Below are positions 35,607 through 45,380 of a DNA stretch of 64,000 bases, piece after piece. This stretch comes from Halopseudomonas bauzanensis. Lineage in GTDB: Bacteria > Pseudomonadota > Gammaproteobacteria > Pseudomonadales > Pseudomonadaceae. A model generated the notes under the pieces. It did not search any database, was not told the DNA's origin, and worked only from the letters and a program-made list of their open reading frames with translations. Both the position numbers and the translations under genes were made by a program. Each line of letters starts with the position of its first letter. The first letter of the stretch is position 1. Where the stretch lies: contig NZ_FOUA01000002.1 of assembly GCF_900114735.1 (NCBI RefSeq), positions 124,001 to 188,000 of the forward strand. Direction: 5' to 3'.

Positions 35607-36192
35607 ACAGACACCCGATACCCGCCGACCACGCGGCCAGCTGAAGCTGCTGGCCATTATCGCAGTGGTGCTGGGCCCAATCCTGGCCGCCTGGCTGATG
35701 GCAACTACCGGGGTAGGCATTCCGCATACCCAGACCAACCACTCCGCGCTGGTCGAACCGCAGCTGACCGTGCAGGACTGGCAACTGGAGCTGGAGCAGG
35801 TGGGCTATGGTGCGCCCTGGCGCCTGTTGGTCACCGCACCGGGCGAATGCACCGAGGCTTGTCTGGCGCTCGTTCATGAAGCACGGCAGATCAACGTCGC
35901 TACTGGCCGGGAAGCCGATCGGGTGGAGCATGTACTGGCGCTCGGCCAAGCGGCCTCTGCCGAGTTGAATGCTCAGTTGGCGAGGGACTATCCCCAGCTG
36001 CAGCAGATCCCGCTCTCGCCGGCAGCCTACCGGGATAGTCTCAGCGCCCACCCGGAGGCCTGGCAGCAGGGTCCGCAGCTGTGGGTTGTCGACCCCCTGG
36101 GCCGCGTGGTGCTGCACCGCGATCCGGCCAATCCCGGCAAGGCCCTGCTGGAGGATCTGCGGCATCTGTTGAAAGTGTCGAAGGTGGGCTGA
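35590..36192 (+). CDS. Membrane-anchored cox cluster protein, thioredoxin-like
   Basis: 200 aa: one N-terminal membrane helix (LLAIIAVVLGPILAAWLMA) and a periplasmic domain. A C-E-x-x-C pattern (PGECTEACLALVHEARQINV) followed by QLWVVDPLGRVVLHRD resembles the SCO/thioredoxin fold, so it may bind copper or take part in redox steps of CuA assembly. This is inference. It overlaps the SURF1 gene and is joined to ctaA by TGATG. Three in-frame ATGs lie within 10 bases of the start. Confidence 0.78.
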   Translation: MMSMTEQTPDTRRPRGQLKLLAIIAVVLGPILAAWLMATTGVGIPHTQTNHSALVEPQLTVQDWQLELEQVGYGAPWRLLVTAPGECTEACLALVHEARQINVATGREADRVEHVLALGQAASAELNAQLARDYPQLQQIPLSPAAYRDSLSAHPEAWQQGPQLWVVDPLGRVVLHRDPANPGKALLEDLRHLLKVSKVG

Positions 36193-37229
36193 TGAGCATG
36201 CGTAAACCCGGCTTTATCTTCACTATCGCGGCCCTGCTGCTGGGCTTTGTGGTGGTCATTCTCGGTGCTTATACCCGGCTGGTGCATGCCGGCCTGGGTT
36301 GCCCTGACTGGCCCGGCTGCTATGGTTTTCTCAGTGTGCCGCGCAGCGATGCGGCGCTGGAATTGGCGCAGCTGCGTTTTCCGGATGATCCGGTGGAGGC
36401 CTTCAAGGCCTGGGCTGAAATGATCCATCGCTATGCCGCCGGCCTGTTGGGGCTGGCTATTCTCGGGCTGGCGCTGTTTGCCCTGAAACAACGTGGTCGC
36501 GACGGCTACCCGCTGAAACTGCCGCTGGGGCTACTGGCGCTGGTGATCTGCCAGGCTCTGTTCGGTATGTGGACGGTCACCCTGAAGCTATGGCCGCAAG
36601 TGGTGACGGCCCATCTGCTGGGTGGTTTCGCCACCCTCAGCCTGCTGTTCCTGCTTGCCCTGCGGCTGTCCGGGCGCTTCCCCGCCGATGTCGGCCTGAC
36701 CGCTCTGCGCCCGCTGGCCCGTGCCGTGCTGGTGGTGGTGATCCTGCAGATCACCCTCGGTGGCTGGACCAGCAGCAACTATGCGGCGGTCGCCTGCATC
36801 GATCTGCCAACCTGCCATGGGGAATGGTGGCCGGAGATGGATTTTGCCGCCGGCTTCAATATCTTCCAGGAAATCGGCCCCAATTATCTGGGCGGCATGC
36901 TCTACGGCGAAGGTCGCACCGCCATCCATTTCACCCATCGAGTAGGCGCCGTGATCACCTTGCTGGTTACCCTGCTGCTGGCCTGGCGGCTGTACCGCGC
37001 CGGCCTGACCGGCACCGCAGCCTGGTTGACCCTGGTGCTGCTGACCCAGATCAGCCTCGGCATCACCAATATCCTCGCACACCTGCCACTGGCGGTGGCT
37101 GTGGCGCATAACGCAGTCGGTGCGGTACTGCTATTGAGCCTGGTGCTGGTGAACTATCAGCTACGCCCGGTAGTGATACGGGTGAACAGAAAGGGCACCG
37201 GCGCTGTCGGACATTGGACACCGGCCTGA
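36192..37229 (+). CDS. ctaA: Heme A synthase (Cox15/CtaA)
   Basis: A 345-aa, eight-helix membrane protein that oxidises the C8 methyl of heme O to give heme A. The family signature GAYTRLVHAGLGCPDWPGCYG is at about residues 27-47, and conserved histidines lie in EMIHRYAAG, VTAHLLGG, AIHFTHRVGA and VAHNAVGA. Paired cysteines in ACIDLPTCHGEWW are present. The start is set by the one-base overlap with the preceding stop. Confidence 0.95.
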   Translation: MSMRKPGFIFTIAALLLGFVVVILGAYTRLVHAGLGCPDWPGCYGFLSVPRSDAALELAQLRFPDDPVEAFKAWAEMIHRYAAGLLGLAILGLALFALKQRGRDGYPLKLPLGLLALVICQALFGMWTVTLKLWPQVVTAHLLGGFATLSLLFLLALRLSGRFPADVGLTALRPLARAVLVVVILQITLGGWTSSNYAAVACIDLPTCHGEWWPEMDFAAGFNIFQEIGPNYLGGMLYGEGRTAIHFTHRVGAVITLLVTLLLAWRLYRAGLTGTAAWLTLVLLTQISLGITNILAHLPLAVAVAHNAVGAVLLLSLVLVNYQLRPVVIRVNRKGTGAVGHWTPA

Positions 37230-37248
37230 GATCGGTAGCGAGGTAATC

Positions 37249-37276
37249 GACCTGCCGGCTGGCCAGCCGGCAGGTC
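37249..37276. repeat. 28-bp perfect palindrome between ctaA and ctaB
   Basis: The 14 bases GACCTGCCGGCTGG are followed at once by their exact reverse complement. As RNA this folds into a stem of about 12 pairs with a small loop. It begins 20 bases after the ctaA stop and ends 58 bases before ctaB. No T-run follows. Confidence 0.8.
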
Positions 37277-37333
37277 ATGACACATACTGGGTCAAAGCAA
37301 TAACAATAAGCGCCCAAGGCGCGGGGGAATACC

Positions 37334-38239
37334 ATGACGACCATGACCAGAACCGCACGAGCCGTTGCCGGCTGGCGCGACTACCTGGAGCTGACCAAGC
37401 CCAAGGTAGTCGCGCTGATGATCATCACCTCGGCCATTGGCATGCTGCTATCCACACCGGGGGCGGTGGCCTGGCAGGTACTGCTGCTGGGTAATCTGGG
37501 CATTGCCCTGTGCGCCGGCTCGGCGGCGGCCATCAATCATGTCGTGGATCGGCGCATCGATCTGCATATGGCCCGCACCCAACGGCGGCCACTGGCCCAG
37601 GGGCGCGTGAGCCCGCTCCACGCCCTGCTGTTCGCGCTGGCGCTGGGTGTGGCCGGCATGGCCATTCTGCTGCTCTGGATTAATGCCTTGACCGCCTGGC
37701 TGACCCTCGGCTCGCTGCTCGGCTACGCAGTGATCTACACCTCCTTCCTGAAGCGGGCGACACCGCAGAATATCGTCATCGGCGGGTTGGCCGGAGCGGC
37801 TCCGCCGCTGCTGGGCTGGACCGCTGTGACCGGCCAGATCAGCGCCGAGGCACTGCTGCTGGTACTGATCATCTTCGCCTGGACGCCGCCGCATTTCTGG
37901 GCGCTGGCGATTCACCGCAAGGCCGAATACGCCAAAGTGGATATTCCCATGCTGCCGGTCACCCACGGCGAGCAATACACCAAGCTGCATATCCTGCTGT
38001 ATACCTTCATGCTGTTTGCCGTCAGCCTGCTGCCCTATGTGATTCACATGAGCGGCCCGCTGTACCTGCTTGTCGCCGTAGGGCTGGGCCTGCGCTTCAT
38101 CGACTGGGCCTGGGCGCTGTACCGTGACAGTCGCGCCCATGCCGCGATCAAGACCTTCAAATTTTCATTGTGGTACCTGCTGTGGCTATTCGTTGCCCTG
38201 CTGGTGGACCATTACGCAGGAGTAGCCGGATGGCTCTGA
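37334..38239 (+). CDS. ctaB: Protoheme IX farnesyltransferase (heme O synthase)
   Basis: A 301-aa UbiA-family prenyltransferase with about nine helices. The first aspartate motif is [20 protein letters not shown] (about residues 63-82), the KPKV segment sits at the N-terminus ([10 protein letters not shown]), and [26 protein letters not shown] carries the second conserved region. It makes heme O, the substrate of CtaA. It overlaps the SCO1 gene by 10 bases. Confidence 0.96.
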   Translation: MTTMTRTARAVAGWRDYLELTKPKVVALMIITSAIGMLLSTPGAVAWQVLLLGNLGIALCAGSAAAINHVVDRRIDLHMARTQRRPLAQGRVSPLHALLFALALGVAGMAILLLWINALTAWLTLGSLLGYAVIYTSFLKRATPQNIVIGGLAGAAPPLLGWTAVTGQISAEALLLVLIIFAWTPPHFWALAIHRKAEYAKVDIPMLPVTHGEQYTKLHILLYTFMLFAVSLLPYVIHMSGPLYLLVAVGLGLRFIDWAWALYRDSRAHAAIKTFKFSLWYLLWLFVALLVDHYAGVAGWL

Positions 38240-38862
38240 GTGGAGTGCAGAAGACCGTACTGATCACGGTGGCGGCAATCGCCCTGGTCATCGGCGCGGT
38301 GGTCAACAAGGTAGTACGCCCGGCACCGCTGGACCGCGAGCAGCTATCGCAAAGTGGCGTCTTCCTGTTCGACAGTCCACGCCCGCTGCCCGAGGTGAAC
38401 CTGCAATCGGCCGATGGCGGCGAGTGGACCCCGGCGGCGCTGCAAGGGCAATGGGATCTGTTGTTCTTCGGCTACACCTTCTGCCCCGACATCTGCCCCA
38501 CCATCATGGCGGAGCTGCGGCAATTGACTGCCAGCCTGCCACCGGAGCAGGCGGACAACCTGCGCGTCACCATGGTCAGCGTCGATCCGCAGCGCGATAC
38601 GCCGGAACAGATGCGCCAGTATCTGGATTTCTTCAAGGCCGGCTTCCATGGCGCCACTGGTGAGCCGGAGCAGTTGGCCAGGCTGGCCCAGGCGTTGTCC
38701 ATCGCCTACATCGAGCCTGATACCAGCAAGCCCGATTATCTGGTCGACCACAGCGGCCAGGTGGTCATGGTCGATCCCGAGGGCCGCTACGTCGGGTTTC
38801 TACGTCCCCCGCTGAATCCGCAGCAACTGAGCCAATCGCTGCCACGGATCATGAATCAATAG
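38230..38862 (+). CDS. SCO1/SenC-family copper chaperone
   Basis: 210 aa: one N-terminal membrane anchor ([17 protein letters not shown]) and a periplasmic thioredoxin fold. Copper ligands are C85 and C89 in TFCPDICPT, with the distal histidine in [10 protein letters not shown]. It delivers copper to CuA of subunit II. The start lies inside the end of ctaB (10-base overlap). It is the last gene of the oxidase cluster. Confidence 0.94.
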   Translation: MALSGVQKTVLITVAAIALVIGAVVNKVVRPAPLDREQLSQSGVFLFDSPRPLPEVNLQSADGGEWTPAALQGQWDLLFFGYTFCPDICPTIMAELRQLTASLPPEQADNLRVTMVSVDPQRDTPEQMRQYLDFFKAGFHGATGEPEQLARLAQALSIAYIEPDTSKPDYLVDHSGQVVMVDPEGRYVGFLRPPLNPQQLSQSLPRIMNQ

Positions 38863-38868
38863 CTCCGG

Positions 38869-39642
38869 TCAGAGGCTATTGCTCAGATGGCCGCCATCGA
38901 CGTTGATGGTGGTCCCGGTGATGAAGGAGCCGGCATCGCTGGCCAGCAGCAACAGCGGGCCATCCAGCTCATCGAGCTGGCCCAGACGCCGCATCGGTAC
39001 CTTGCTGCGAATATAGTCCTGCCCCTGATCCGTCGCGAAATAATCACTGTTCATCTCGGTACGGAAATAACCCGGCGCGATAGCGTTGACCCGGATGTCG
39101 TTGCGCGCCAGCTCCAGCGCCATGGCCTTGGTCAACTGCACGATGCCCGCCTTGGCCACCGCGTAATGGCTCAGCGCGGTGCCGACCCGCAGGCCGAGAA
39201 TGGAGGCGATATTGATCACGCATCCGCCGCGCTGCGCCTTGGCCATGGCCAGGCTGGCGCGGTGGGCGACGCGCCAGGCGCCATCCAGATTGGTGTCCAT
39301 CATGCTGCGCCAGTTACCCTCGGTCATGTTGAGGAACATCACCGGATCGGCGATGCCGGCGTTATTGACGACCACGTCCACCAGTTGCCAATGTTGCTCG
39401 GCCTGCTCGAAACCGCGATTGACGCTATCCGCATCGGTCACATCCATGGGCACCGCCAGCGCCTCGTGCCCCTGCGCCTGCAGCTCGGCCACCAGCGCCT
39501 GCAAACGCTCGATGCGTCGTGCAGTGACCACCACCCGGGCACCTGCACCGGCCAGCACCCGCGCAAAATGCGCGCCCAGGCCACCCGAGGCGCCGGTTAT
39601 CAGGGCCGTCTTGCCCGTCAGATCAAAGCGTTGCTGGTTCAT
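38869..39642 (-). CDS. Short-chain dehydrogenase/reductase
   Basis: A 257-aa classical SDR. The cofactor motif TGASGGLG is at residues 16-23, NNAG follows strand 4 (VVNNAGIADP), and the catalytic Ser/Tyr/Lys lie in INIASILG and SHYAVAKAG. An Arg-rich stretch (TARRIERL) after strand 2 suggests NADP preference. The C-terminus GSFITGTTINVDGGHL is standard. It is convergent with the SCO1 gene six bases away; the substrate is unknown. Confidence 0.9.
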   Translation of the reverse strand: MNQQRFDLTGKTALITGASGGLGAHFARVLAGAGARVVVTARRIERLQALVAELQAQGHEALAVPMDVTDADSVNRGFEQAEQHWQLVDVVVNNAGIADPVMFLNMTEGNWRSMMDTNLDGAWRVAHRASLAMAKAQRGGCVINIASILGLRVGTALSHYAVAKAGIVQLTKAMALELARNDIRVNAIAPGYFRTEMNSDYFATDQGQDYIRSKVPMRRLGQLDELDGPLLLLASDAGSFITGTTINVDGGHLSNSL

Positions 39643-39864
39643 GCCATTCTCCCCTGTTGGTTTTTATCACTGGAGTATCGAGTATCCGCCGGCGCGCCTC
39701 CAGCCCTCGGCCATGACTGAATAACGGATGATCAATATACCTGTTGCCACTGCGGCGGGCTGATCCCTACCGGTGCAGCGCCCGACCGCTGGCGCTACAC
39801 TGTACGTCACAGTTGGCGTAACGGCGCTGATCCAGACGAGCGGGAGAAGTGGGCAGGTGATTGA

Positions 39865-41622
39865 TTGATGCGTGACAATCCGCGATTGCAGCCGCCTGGC
39901 GGCGAGGAGCTGTTGGCGTGGCTGCGCCATTATCGCTTGCCCTGGCTCAGCGGCGATCTGGTTGCCGGCCTGGTCACGGCGATCATGATCATTCCCCAGA
40001 GCATGGCCTATGCCATGCTCGCCGGCCTGCCGGTGCAGATCGGGCTGTATGCCAGCCTGCTGCCGCTGCTTGGCTACGCCCTGTTCGGCACCAGCATGAG
40101 CATGTCGGTCGGGCCAGTCGCGGTGACCGCGCTGATGACCGCCGCCCTGCTGGCACCGCTGGCCACGGTCGGCAGCGAGCAGTATTACCAGTTGGCTATC
40201 TGGCTGGCGCTGATGTCCGGTGTGCTGCTGTTCGTGCTGGGTTTGTTGCGCATGGGGTTTCTTGCCAACTTTCTCAGTCATCCGGTGATCAGCGGTTTCA
40301 TCAGCGGCGCCTCCATTCTCATCGTGCTCAGTCAGTTGCCCCACCTGCTCGGCTTGAGTGAGTGGCCAAGCTCGCCGGCGCAGCTGCTGACCGCCTGGCA
40401 GCCGGTCAATACGCTGGTGCTGACTATGGGGCTGCTGGCCCTGGCCTGGCTGCTCTATGCCCGTAGCCGACTGGCTGGCCATCTCCAGCGGCTGGGCATC
40501 AGCGCAGGAGCTGCCCGGTTGCTGGCGCGGCTGGCGCCGATTCTGGTGGTGCTGATCGGACTACTGGTCACCATCGCCTGGGATCTGGGTGCCCGTGGCG
40601 TGCCGGTGGTGGGCAGTCTGCCGGCCGGACTGCCAGCACTGGTCTGGTCCACACCGGATGTTGTCACCCTGCAGGCGCTGCTGTTGCCCGCCGCGCTGAT
40701 CAGTCTGGTCAGCTTCGTCGAGAGTGTCTCCATTGCCCAATCCCTGGCGCGGCGCAAACGCCAGAGCATCAATCCCGACCGCGAGCTACTCGCACTGGGC
40801 GCGGCCAACGCAGGCTCGGCACTGACCGGCGGCTTCGCCGTGTGTGGCGGTTTCTCCCGCTCGGGCGTGAACGTCGAGGCCGGCGCCAATACCCCGCTGG
40901 CCGGCGTGATATCGGCGGTGGTGATCGGTCTGATTCTACTGACCATCGCTCCGCTGTTCGCCTGGCTGCCGCTGGTCATGCTGGCGGTAGTGATTCTGGT
41001 CGCGGTAGCACCGCTGATCGATCTGGCCAGCCTGCAACGCGCCTGGCGTTATGACCGGCGCGAGGGCCTGACGCTGATCTGCACCGCCGCCGGGGTTGTA
41101 CTGCTTGGAATCGAAGGCGGCATCGTGTTGGGCGTCGGGCTCTCCGTCGTCACTCAGCTGTGGCGCGGCAGCCGCCCCCATGTGGCGGTCGTGGGCCGAG
41201 TGCCCGGCACCCACTATTTCCGCAACACCCAGCGCCACCTGGTGGAAACCGAGCCGCAGCTGCTGGCCATGCGCATCGATGAAAATATCTTCTTCGCCAA
41301 CACCAAGGCCATCGAGCGGGCCATCCTGCGGGCGTTGCGCGACTATCCCGACACCCGCGAGCTGCTGCTGATCCTCTCGGCGGTCAACCATATCGACAGC
41401 ACCGGCCTGGACATGCTGTGCGAGCTGAGCCTGGGGTTACGCGAGCGGGATATCCAGGTTCATCTGGCGGAGGTGAAGGGGCCGGTAATGGACCAGTTGG
41501 AGCAGACCGACTGGATTCAGGAGCAGGTCAGCGAGATATTCCCCAGCACCCACATCGCCTTCAATACCCTGAGCGGGCTAAAGCGGCCCACCGATGAGGC
41601 GGCCGCTTCAGCTCAGGGCTGA
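39865..41622 (+). CDS. SulP-family anion transporter with STAS domain
   Basis: 585 aa: 10 or more helices, with the SulP signature region GLVTAIMIIPQSMAYAMLAGLP (about residues 35-56) and a C-terminal STAS domain (LLLILSAVNHIDSTGLDML). The substrate could be sulfate, bicarbonate or another anion. A homologous gene lies close to the cox cluster in P. aeruginosa. The 222-base gap before it has an ACTGT-N5-ACAGT inverted repeat (39799-39813) but no gene. Its 3' end overlaps the convergent cytochrome gene by 10 bases. Confidence 0.9.
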   Translation: MMRDNPRLQPPGGEELLAWLRHYRLPWLSGDLVAGLVTAIMIIPQSMAYAMLAGLPVQIGLYASLLPLLGYALFGTSMSMSVGPVAVTALMTAALLAPLATVGSEQYYQLAIWLALMSGVLLFVLGLLRMGFLANFLSHPVISGFISGASILIVLSQLPHLLGLSEWPSSPAQLLTAWQPVNTLVLTMGLLALAWLLYARSRLAGHLQRLGISAGAARLLARLAPILVVLIGLLVTIAWDLGARGVPVVGSLPAGLPALVWSTPDVVTLQALLLPAALISLVSFVESVSIAQSLARRKRQSINPDRELLALGAANAGSALTGGFAVCGGFSRSGVNVEAGANTPLAGVISAVVIGLILLTIAPLFAWLPLVMLAVVILVAVAPLIDLASLQRAWRYDRREGLTLICTAAGVVLLGIEGGIVLGVGLSVVTQLWRGSRPHVAVVGRVPGTHYFRNTQRHLVETEPQLLAMRIDENIFFANTKAIERAILRALRDYPDTRELLLILSAVNHIDSTGLDMLCELSLGLRERDIQVHLAEVKGPVMDQLEQTDWIQEQVSEIFPSTHIAFNTLSGLKRPTDEAAASAQG

Positions 41623-42260
41623 AGCCAGCCGCCATTGGCCAGCCAGACCGCGGCCAGGGCGACTATCAGCGCCACAGTGAAGGCACCCGCTCCGCCACCG
41701 CGCGGCTCGGTCGCCTCGGTGGTCTCCACCTTGCCATGCAGCATCGGCCCCAGCAGCTGCCGGCCGCGCAGGCGGTAGGCGATGATCGCCAGCAGATGCA
41801 GCCCGATCAGTAGATACAGCCACAGCTCGGTCTGCCGGTGCCAACGGCTCAGGGTATTGACCGCGTTGTAGGAGACGGCCTGACTGAGCGGGCCACTGAA
41901 GGCGATCTCATCGCTGGCAAACAGGCCGCTGAACGCCTGAAAGGTAAACAGCCCGAGCAGGGCATAGACCGACAGCGCCCCCAACGGATTGTGGCCCACG
42001 CCCCGCCACTGACCTCGGCAGTAGCGAGCGATCGCTGCCGGTGACGGGAAGAAGCTGGCGAACCGCGAATGGGTCGAGCCCAGCACGCCCCAGGCCAGCC
42101 GGAAGACGATCAACCCGACCACCGCCAGACCGAAGCGGCCATGCCATTCCATCCAGCTATCGCCGAGATTGATGGTAACCAGCGCACCGGTCACCGCCAG
42201 TACCAACAACCAATGAAACAGCCGCAGGGGCAAATCCCAGACAGTAATCCGCACGGACAT
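41613..42260 (-). CDS. Cytochrome b561 family protein
   Basis: A 215-aa, four- to five-helix cytochrome b. Histidines likely to ligate two hemes are in WDLPLRLFHWLLV, WMEWHGRFGL, LSRWHRQTELWLYLLIGLHLLA. The C-terminal tail after the fourth helix has a short extra helix (FTVALIVALAAVWLANG). Such proteins pass electrons between quinones or soluble donors and periplasmic partners. The partner is not evident here. Confidence 0.88.
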   Translation of the reverse strand: MSVRITVWDLPLRLFHWLLVLAVTGALVTINLGDSWMEWHGRFGLAVVGLIVFRLAWGVLGSTHSRFASFFPSPAAIARYCRGQWRGVGHNPLGALSVYALLGLFTFQAFSGLFASDEIAFSGPLSQAVSYNAVNTLSRWHRQTELWLYLLIGLHLLAIIAYRLRGRQLLGPMLHGKVETTEATEPRGGGAGAFTVALIVALAAVWLANGGWLQP

Positions 42261-42353
42261 GACGCTCCTGATGGAAACAAGGCGGTAAGGCTAAACGCTG
42301 GGCGCAAGGCCGGGCAAGGGGCTCGAAGGTCGCAGTTACAAAGGTGTGGCCCA

Positions 42354-43397
42354 TCATTGCGAGGCATCAAGCTCCGGCGCTCGGCGCTGCCATAGGCGAA
42401 ACACCGGCTCGGCAAAGAACATCACCAGCAACAGCCGCGCCACCTGCAGCGCAGTTACCAGCGCCACCGACAGATGCAGCGCCTCGGCAGTGAGGCTGAG
42501 CTCGGTAATCCCACCCGGCATCAGCCCCAGGGTCAACCCGGCAACCTCCATCTCGGTAAAACGCCCGAGCAGCCAGGCGCCAGCGGCCGCAGCCAGCATG
42601 GCTGTCACGGCAAACAGCAGCACACGCAGCAGGAACGCCGGCGCGCTGCGGAAGAACTTTCGATCGAAATGGCAACCCAGCGCACTGCCGATCAGCCATT
42701 GGCCGATGGCACTGCCTGCTGCCGGCAGGGCGATGTTGAGATCGAATATCGCGCTGGCGGCGGCGCAACACAGCAGCGGGCCGAGCATCCACGGATTGGG
42801 TTGACCCAGCCGCCGCCAGATCAGGGCGGCCAGCAGCCCCAGGGGCATCAGGATCAACAGCCAACCCCAGTCGGGCTGAACCAGGGTCGGCGGCGCATTG
42901 GCCGGCAGCGTCCAGATGAAGATCGCCGGAATGGTCAGCACCACCAGCAGCAGGCGCAGGCTGTGCGCGGCGGCCACCCGCGCCGGATCGGCGCCGTGAC
43001 GCAGGGCAAAGACCACCATCTCGCTGGCGCCGCCGGGCATGCTGGAGAAGAAGGCTGTGGCCCGGTCCACGCCGTTGCGGCGCAGTATCGCAATACCCAG
43101 CACGCTGAGCAGGCAAGTACCCAGCGAGCCGAGCAGGATCAGCCACAGATGACCCAGCACCTGCTCAAGCACCGGCGCCGTGAAATGCAGACCGATGGCG
43201 CTGGCGACCAGCCACTGCCCCACCCGCCGACCGCCGGGCAGCTCGGTGATCAGCCAGCCGCTGCAGCGCACCAGAATCACCGCCAGCAGGGAACCGGTCA
43301 TCCACGGCAGTGGCAGGTGGATCAAACTGGCGAGCCAGCCGCCAAGCAGCCCCGCGAACGGGGCTGCCAGGTGTTTCAGTGGGTAGCGGTCAGACAT
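42354..43397 (-). CDS. AbrB-family putative permease (TctA-operon associated)
   Basis: A 347-aa, roughly 10-helix protein with the duplicated AbrB arrangement: GGWLASLIHLPLPWMTGSLLAV in the first half and FDLNIALPAAGSAIGQW in the second, plus SMPGGASEMVVFALRHGADPARVAAAHSLRL. AbrB proteins are often coded with tripartite tricarboxylate transporters; the function is uncertain. Its start overlaps the tctA end by eight bases, so it is the last gene of this operon. Confidence 0.85.
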   Translation of the reverse strand: MSDRYPLKHLAAPFAGLLGGWLASLIHLPLPWMTGSLLAVILVRCSGWLITELPGGRRVGQWLVASAIGLHFTAPVLEQVLGHLWLILLGSLGTCLLSVLGIAILRRNGVDRATAFFSSMPGGASEMVVFALRHGADPARVAAAHSLRLLLVVLTIPAIFIWTLPANAPPTLVQPDWGWLLILMPLGLLAALIWRRLGQPNPWMLGPLLCCAAASAIFDLNIALPAAGSAIGQWLIGSALGCHFDRKFFRSAPAFLLRVLLFAVTAMLAAAAGAWLLGRFTEMEVAGLTLGLMPGGITELSLTAEALHLSVALVTALQVARLLLVMFFAEPVFRLWQRRAPELDASQ

Positions 43398-44904
43398 CCG
43401 GCTGCAGCGCTGGGGCCCGTCTTTTTGCGCGCCAGGCACGCCAGAACGGCAGCAGGGCGATAAGCACGACCAGCGCCCAGAGCGCCTGGCTGATCGGGCT
43501 GCTCCACAGCACGCTCAGATCACCGTTGGAAATCGACAGCGCCCGGCGCAGATTGCTTTCCATCAGCCCGCCGAGAATGAAGCCCAGCAGTACCCCGGAG
43601 AGCGGGAAGTCCAGCTTGCGCAGGATATAACCGAACACACCGATGCCGATCATCAGGAACAGATCGAAGGTGGTGGCATGCACCGCGTAAACGCCGATCG
43701 AGGTGATGATGGCAATGGCCGGGACCAGGGTCCAGTTCGGTACGGACAGAATGCGGGTAAATATCTTGATCATCGGTACGTTCATCACGATCAGGATGAT
43801 GTTGGCGATGAACAGCGACGCAATCAGACCCCAGACCAGATCCGGCTGGTTCTGGAACAGCAGCGGGCCGGGGGTGATGTTGTACAGCGTCAGCGCACCC
43901 ATCATCACCGCGGTGGTACCGGAGCCGGGAATACCCAATGTCAGCATCGGTACCATGGAGCCGCACGCCGAGGCACTGTTGGCAGTTTCCGGCGCCGCCA
44001 GGCCGCGCAGATCACCGTTGCCGAAGCGACCTTCCTTGCCGGCCAGACGTTTCTCGGTCATATAGGACATCGCGCTGGCCAGGGTCGCCCCCGCCCCGGG
44101 CAGAATGCCGAAAACGAAGCCCATGACGCCGCTGCGGATGTTGGTGGCGAATACCGAGGCGCCTTCCTTCACATTGAACAGCATGCGGCCGCTGGCCTTG
44201 AGTGCCGTCTGGCCATGCTCGGTGCGTTCCAGCAGGGTGAGGATCTCACTGATGCTGAACAGGCCCAGCACCAGCACCACGAACTGGATGCCGTCAGACA
44301 ATCCCAGCGCACCGAAGGTGAAACGGTAGACGCCACTGTTGGCGTCGATGCCCACGCAGGACAACAGCAGGCCAATCAGTACCGCGACCCCGGTCTTCAC
44401 CGGTTTGTCACCGGCCATGCCAGCCAGACAGACCACTGCGAAGATCATCAGCATGAAGTATTCGGCTGGCCCGAAGGAAACCGCCCAGCTCGCCAGCAAG
44501 GGGGCAAAGATCACCACGCCGATGGTGGCGATGAAGCCACCGATAAACGAACTCCAGGCGGAAATCGACAGGGCGATACCCGCCTTGCCCTGCCGCGCCA
44601 GCGGATAACCATCCAAGGTGGTCATGACCGCCGAGGCTTCGCCGGGGATGTTCAGCAGAATCGAGGAAATCCGTCCGCCATACTCACAACCCAGGTAGAC
44701 CGCTGCGAGCAGAATCAGCGCCGTATCCGGCGGCAGGCCGAGGGCGAAAGCGACCGGAATCAACAGCGCCACGCCATTGATCGGCCCCAGGCCCGGCAGC
44801 AGCCCGACGATGGTGCCAATGGTGGTACCGGCCAGGGCGGTGATCAGGTTATTCGGGCTGAGGGCAACACCAAAGCCCTGGCCGAGATATTGCAACGTAT
44901 CCAT
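43390..44904 (-). CDS. tctA: Tripartite tricarboxylate transporter large subunit TctA
   Basis: A 504-aa, 12-helix permease with the TctA signatures GTTIGTIVGLLPGLGPINGVALLIP near residue 30, YGGRISSILLNIPGEASAVMTTLDGYPLAR and GSMVPMLTLGIPGSGTTAVMMGAL. It carries the substrate delivered by TctC across the inner membrane. The start at 44904 follows the tctB stop by one base. The codons upstream of it in this frame lie within tctB and do not fit the family. Confidence 0.95.
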   Translation of the reverse strand: MDTLQYLGQGFGVALSPNNLITALAGTTIGTIVGLLPGLGPINGVALLIPVAFALGLPPDTALILLAAVYLGCEYGGRISSILLNIPGEASAVMTTLDGYPLARQGKAGIALSISAWSSFIGGFIATIGVVIFAPLLASWAVSFGPAEYFMLMIFAVVCLAGMAGDKPVKTGVAVLIGLLLSCVGIDANSGVYRFTFGALGLSDGIQFVVLVLGLFSISEILTLLERTEHGQTALKASGRMLFNVKEGASVFATNIRSGVMGFVFGILPGAGATLASAMSYMTEKRLAGKEGRFGNGDLRGLAAPETANSASACGSMVPMLTLGIPGSGTTAVMMGALTLYNITPGPLLFQNQPDLVWGLIASLFIANIILIVMNVPMIKIFTRILSVPNWTLVPAIAIITSIGVYAVHATTFDLFLMIGIGVFGYILRKLDFPLSGVLLGFILGGLMESNLRRALSISNGDLSVLWSSPISQALWALVVLIALLPFWRAWRAKRRAPALQPDV

Positions 44905-44905
44905 A

Positions 44906-45361
44906 TCAGTTCTCCAGGGCAGCCAGCACACCCAGCGGCAGCGGCACATCCAGAATGCGATCGAAAAGGAAGTACAGGCCCAGCCCCAATACCAGTGCGA
45001 CGGCGATGCTCGGCAGGTTGCGCCCACCGAACAGCCGGCTCATGCCATAGGCGAAGGCGACGCTGGTCAGGACAAAACCCAGACGCTCGAACAGGGCGGC
45101 CAGCGCCAGCAGCAACGCCAGGCACAGCAGCAGCTTCGGCACCATGACCGGCGACAGCGGCGCCTCTTCGTTGCTGCCACTTTCCAGGGCCGGCTTGATG
45201 ACCAGCACCAGTGCGCCGGCGGCCAGCAGGCCCAGCAGCAACAGCGGGTAGGCGCGGGGACCAACCGGCTCGTAGGAGAAGGGGGCTTCCAGCCCCCAGG
45301 CCATCCAGCCGAGGACAGCACAGACCGCCAGCAGAAAGCCGGCAAACAGGCGTTGATACAT
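44906..45361 (-). CDS. tctB: Tripartite tricarboxylate transporter small subunit TctB
   Basis: A 151-aa, four-helix protein of the TctB type: helix 1 near 5-25, a periplasmic SYEPVGPRAYPLLLLGLL segment typical of the family, then LLLCLALLLALAALFERLGFVLTSVAFAYGMSRLFGGR. It assists TctA. The start at 45361 is preferred over an in-frame ATG five codons upstream because of an AGGA about 10 bases before it. Confidence 0.9.
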   Translation of the reverse strand: MYQRLFAGFLLAVCAVLGWMAWGLEAPFSYEPVGPRAYPLLLLGLLAAGALVLVIKPALESGSNEEAPLSPVMVPKLLLCLALLLALAALFERLGFVLTSVAFAYGMSRLFGGRNLPSIAVALVLGLGLYFLFDRILDVPLPLGVLAALEN

Positions 45362-45380
45362 GACAGGAGTCCTCAAGAAG

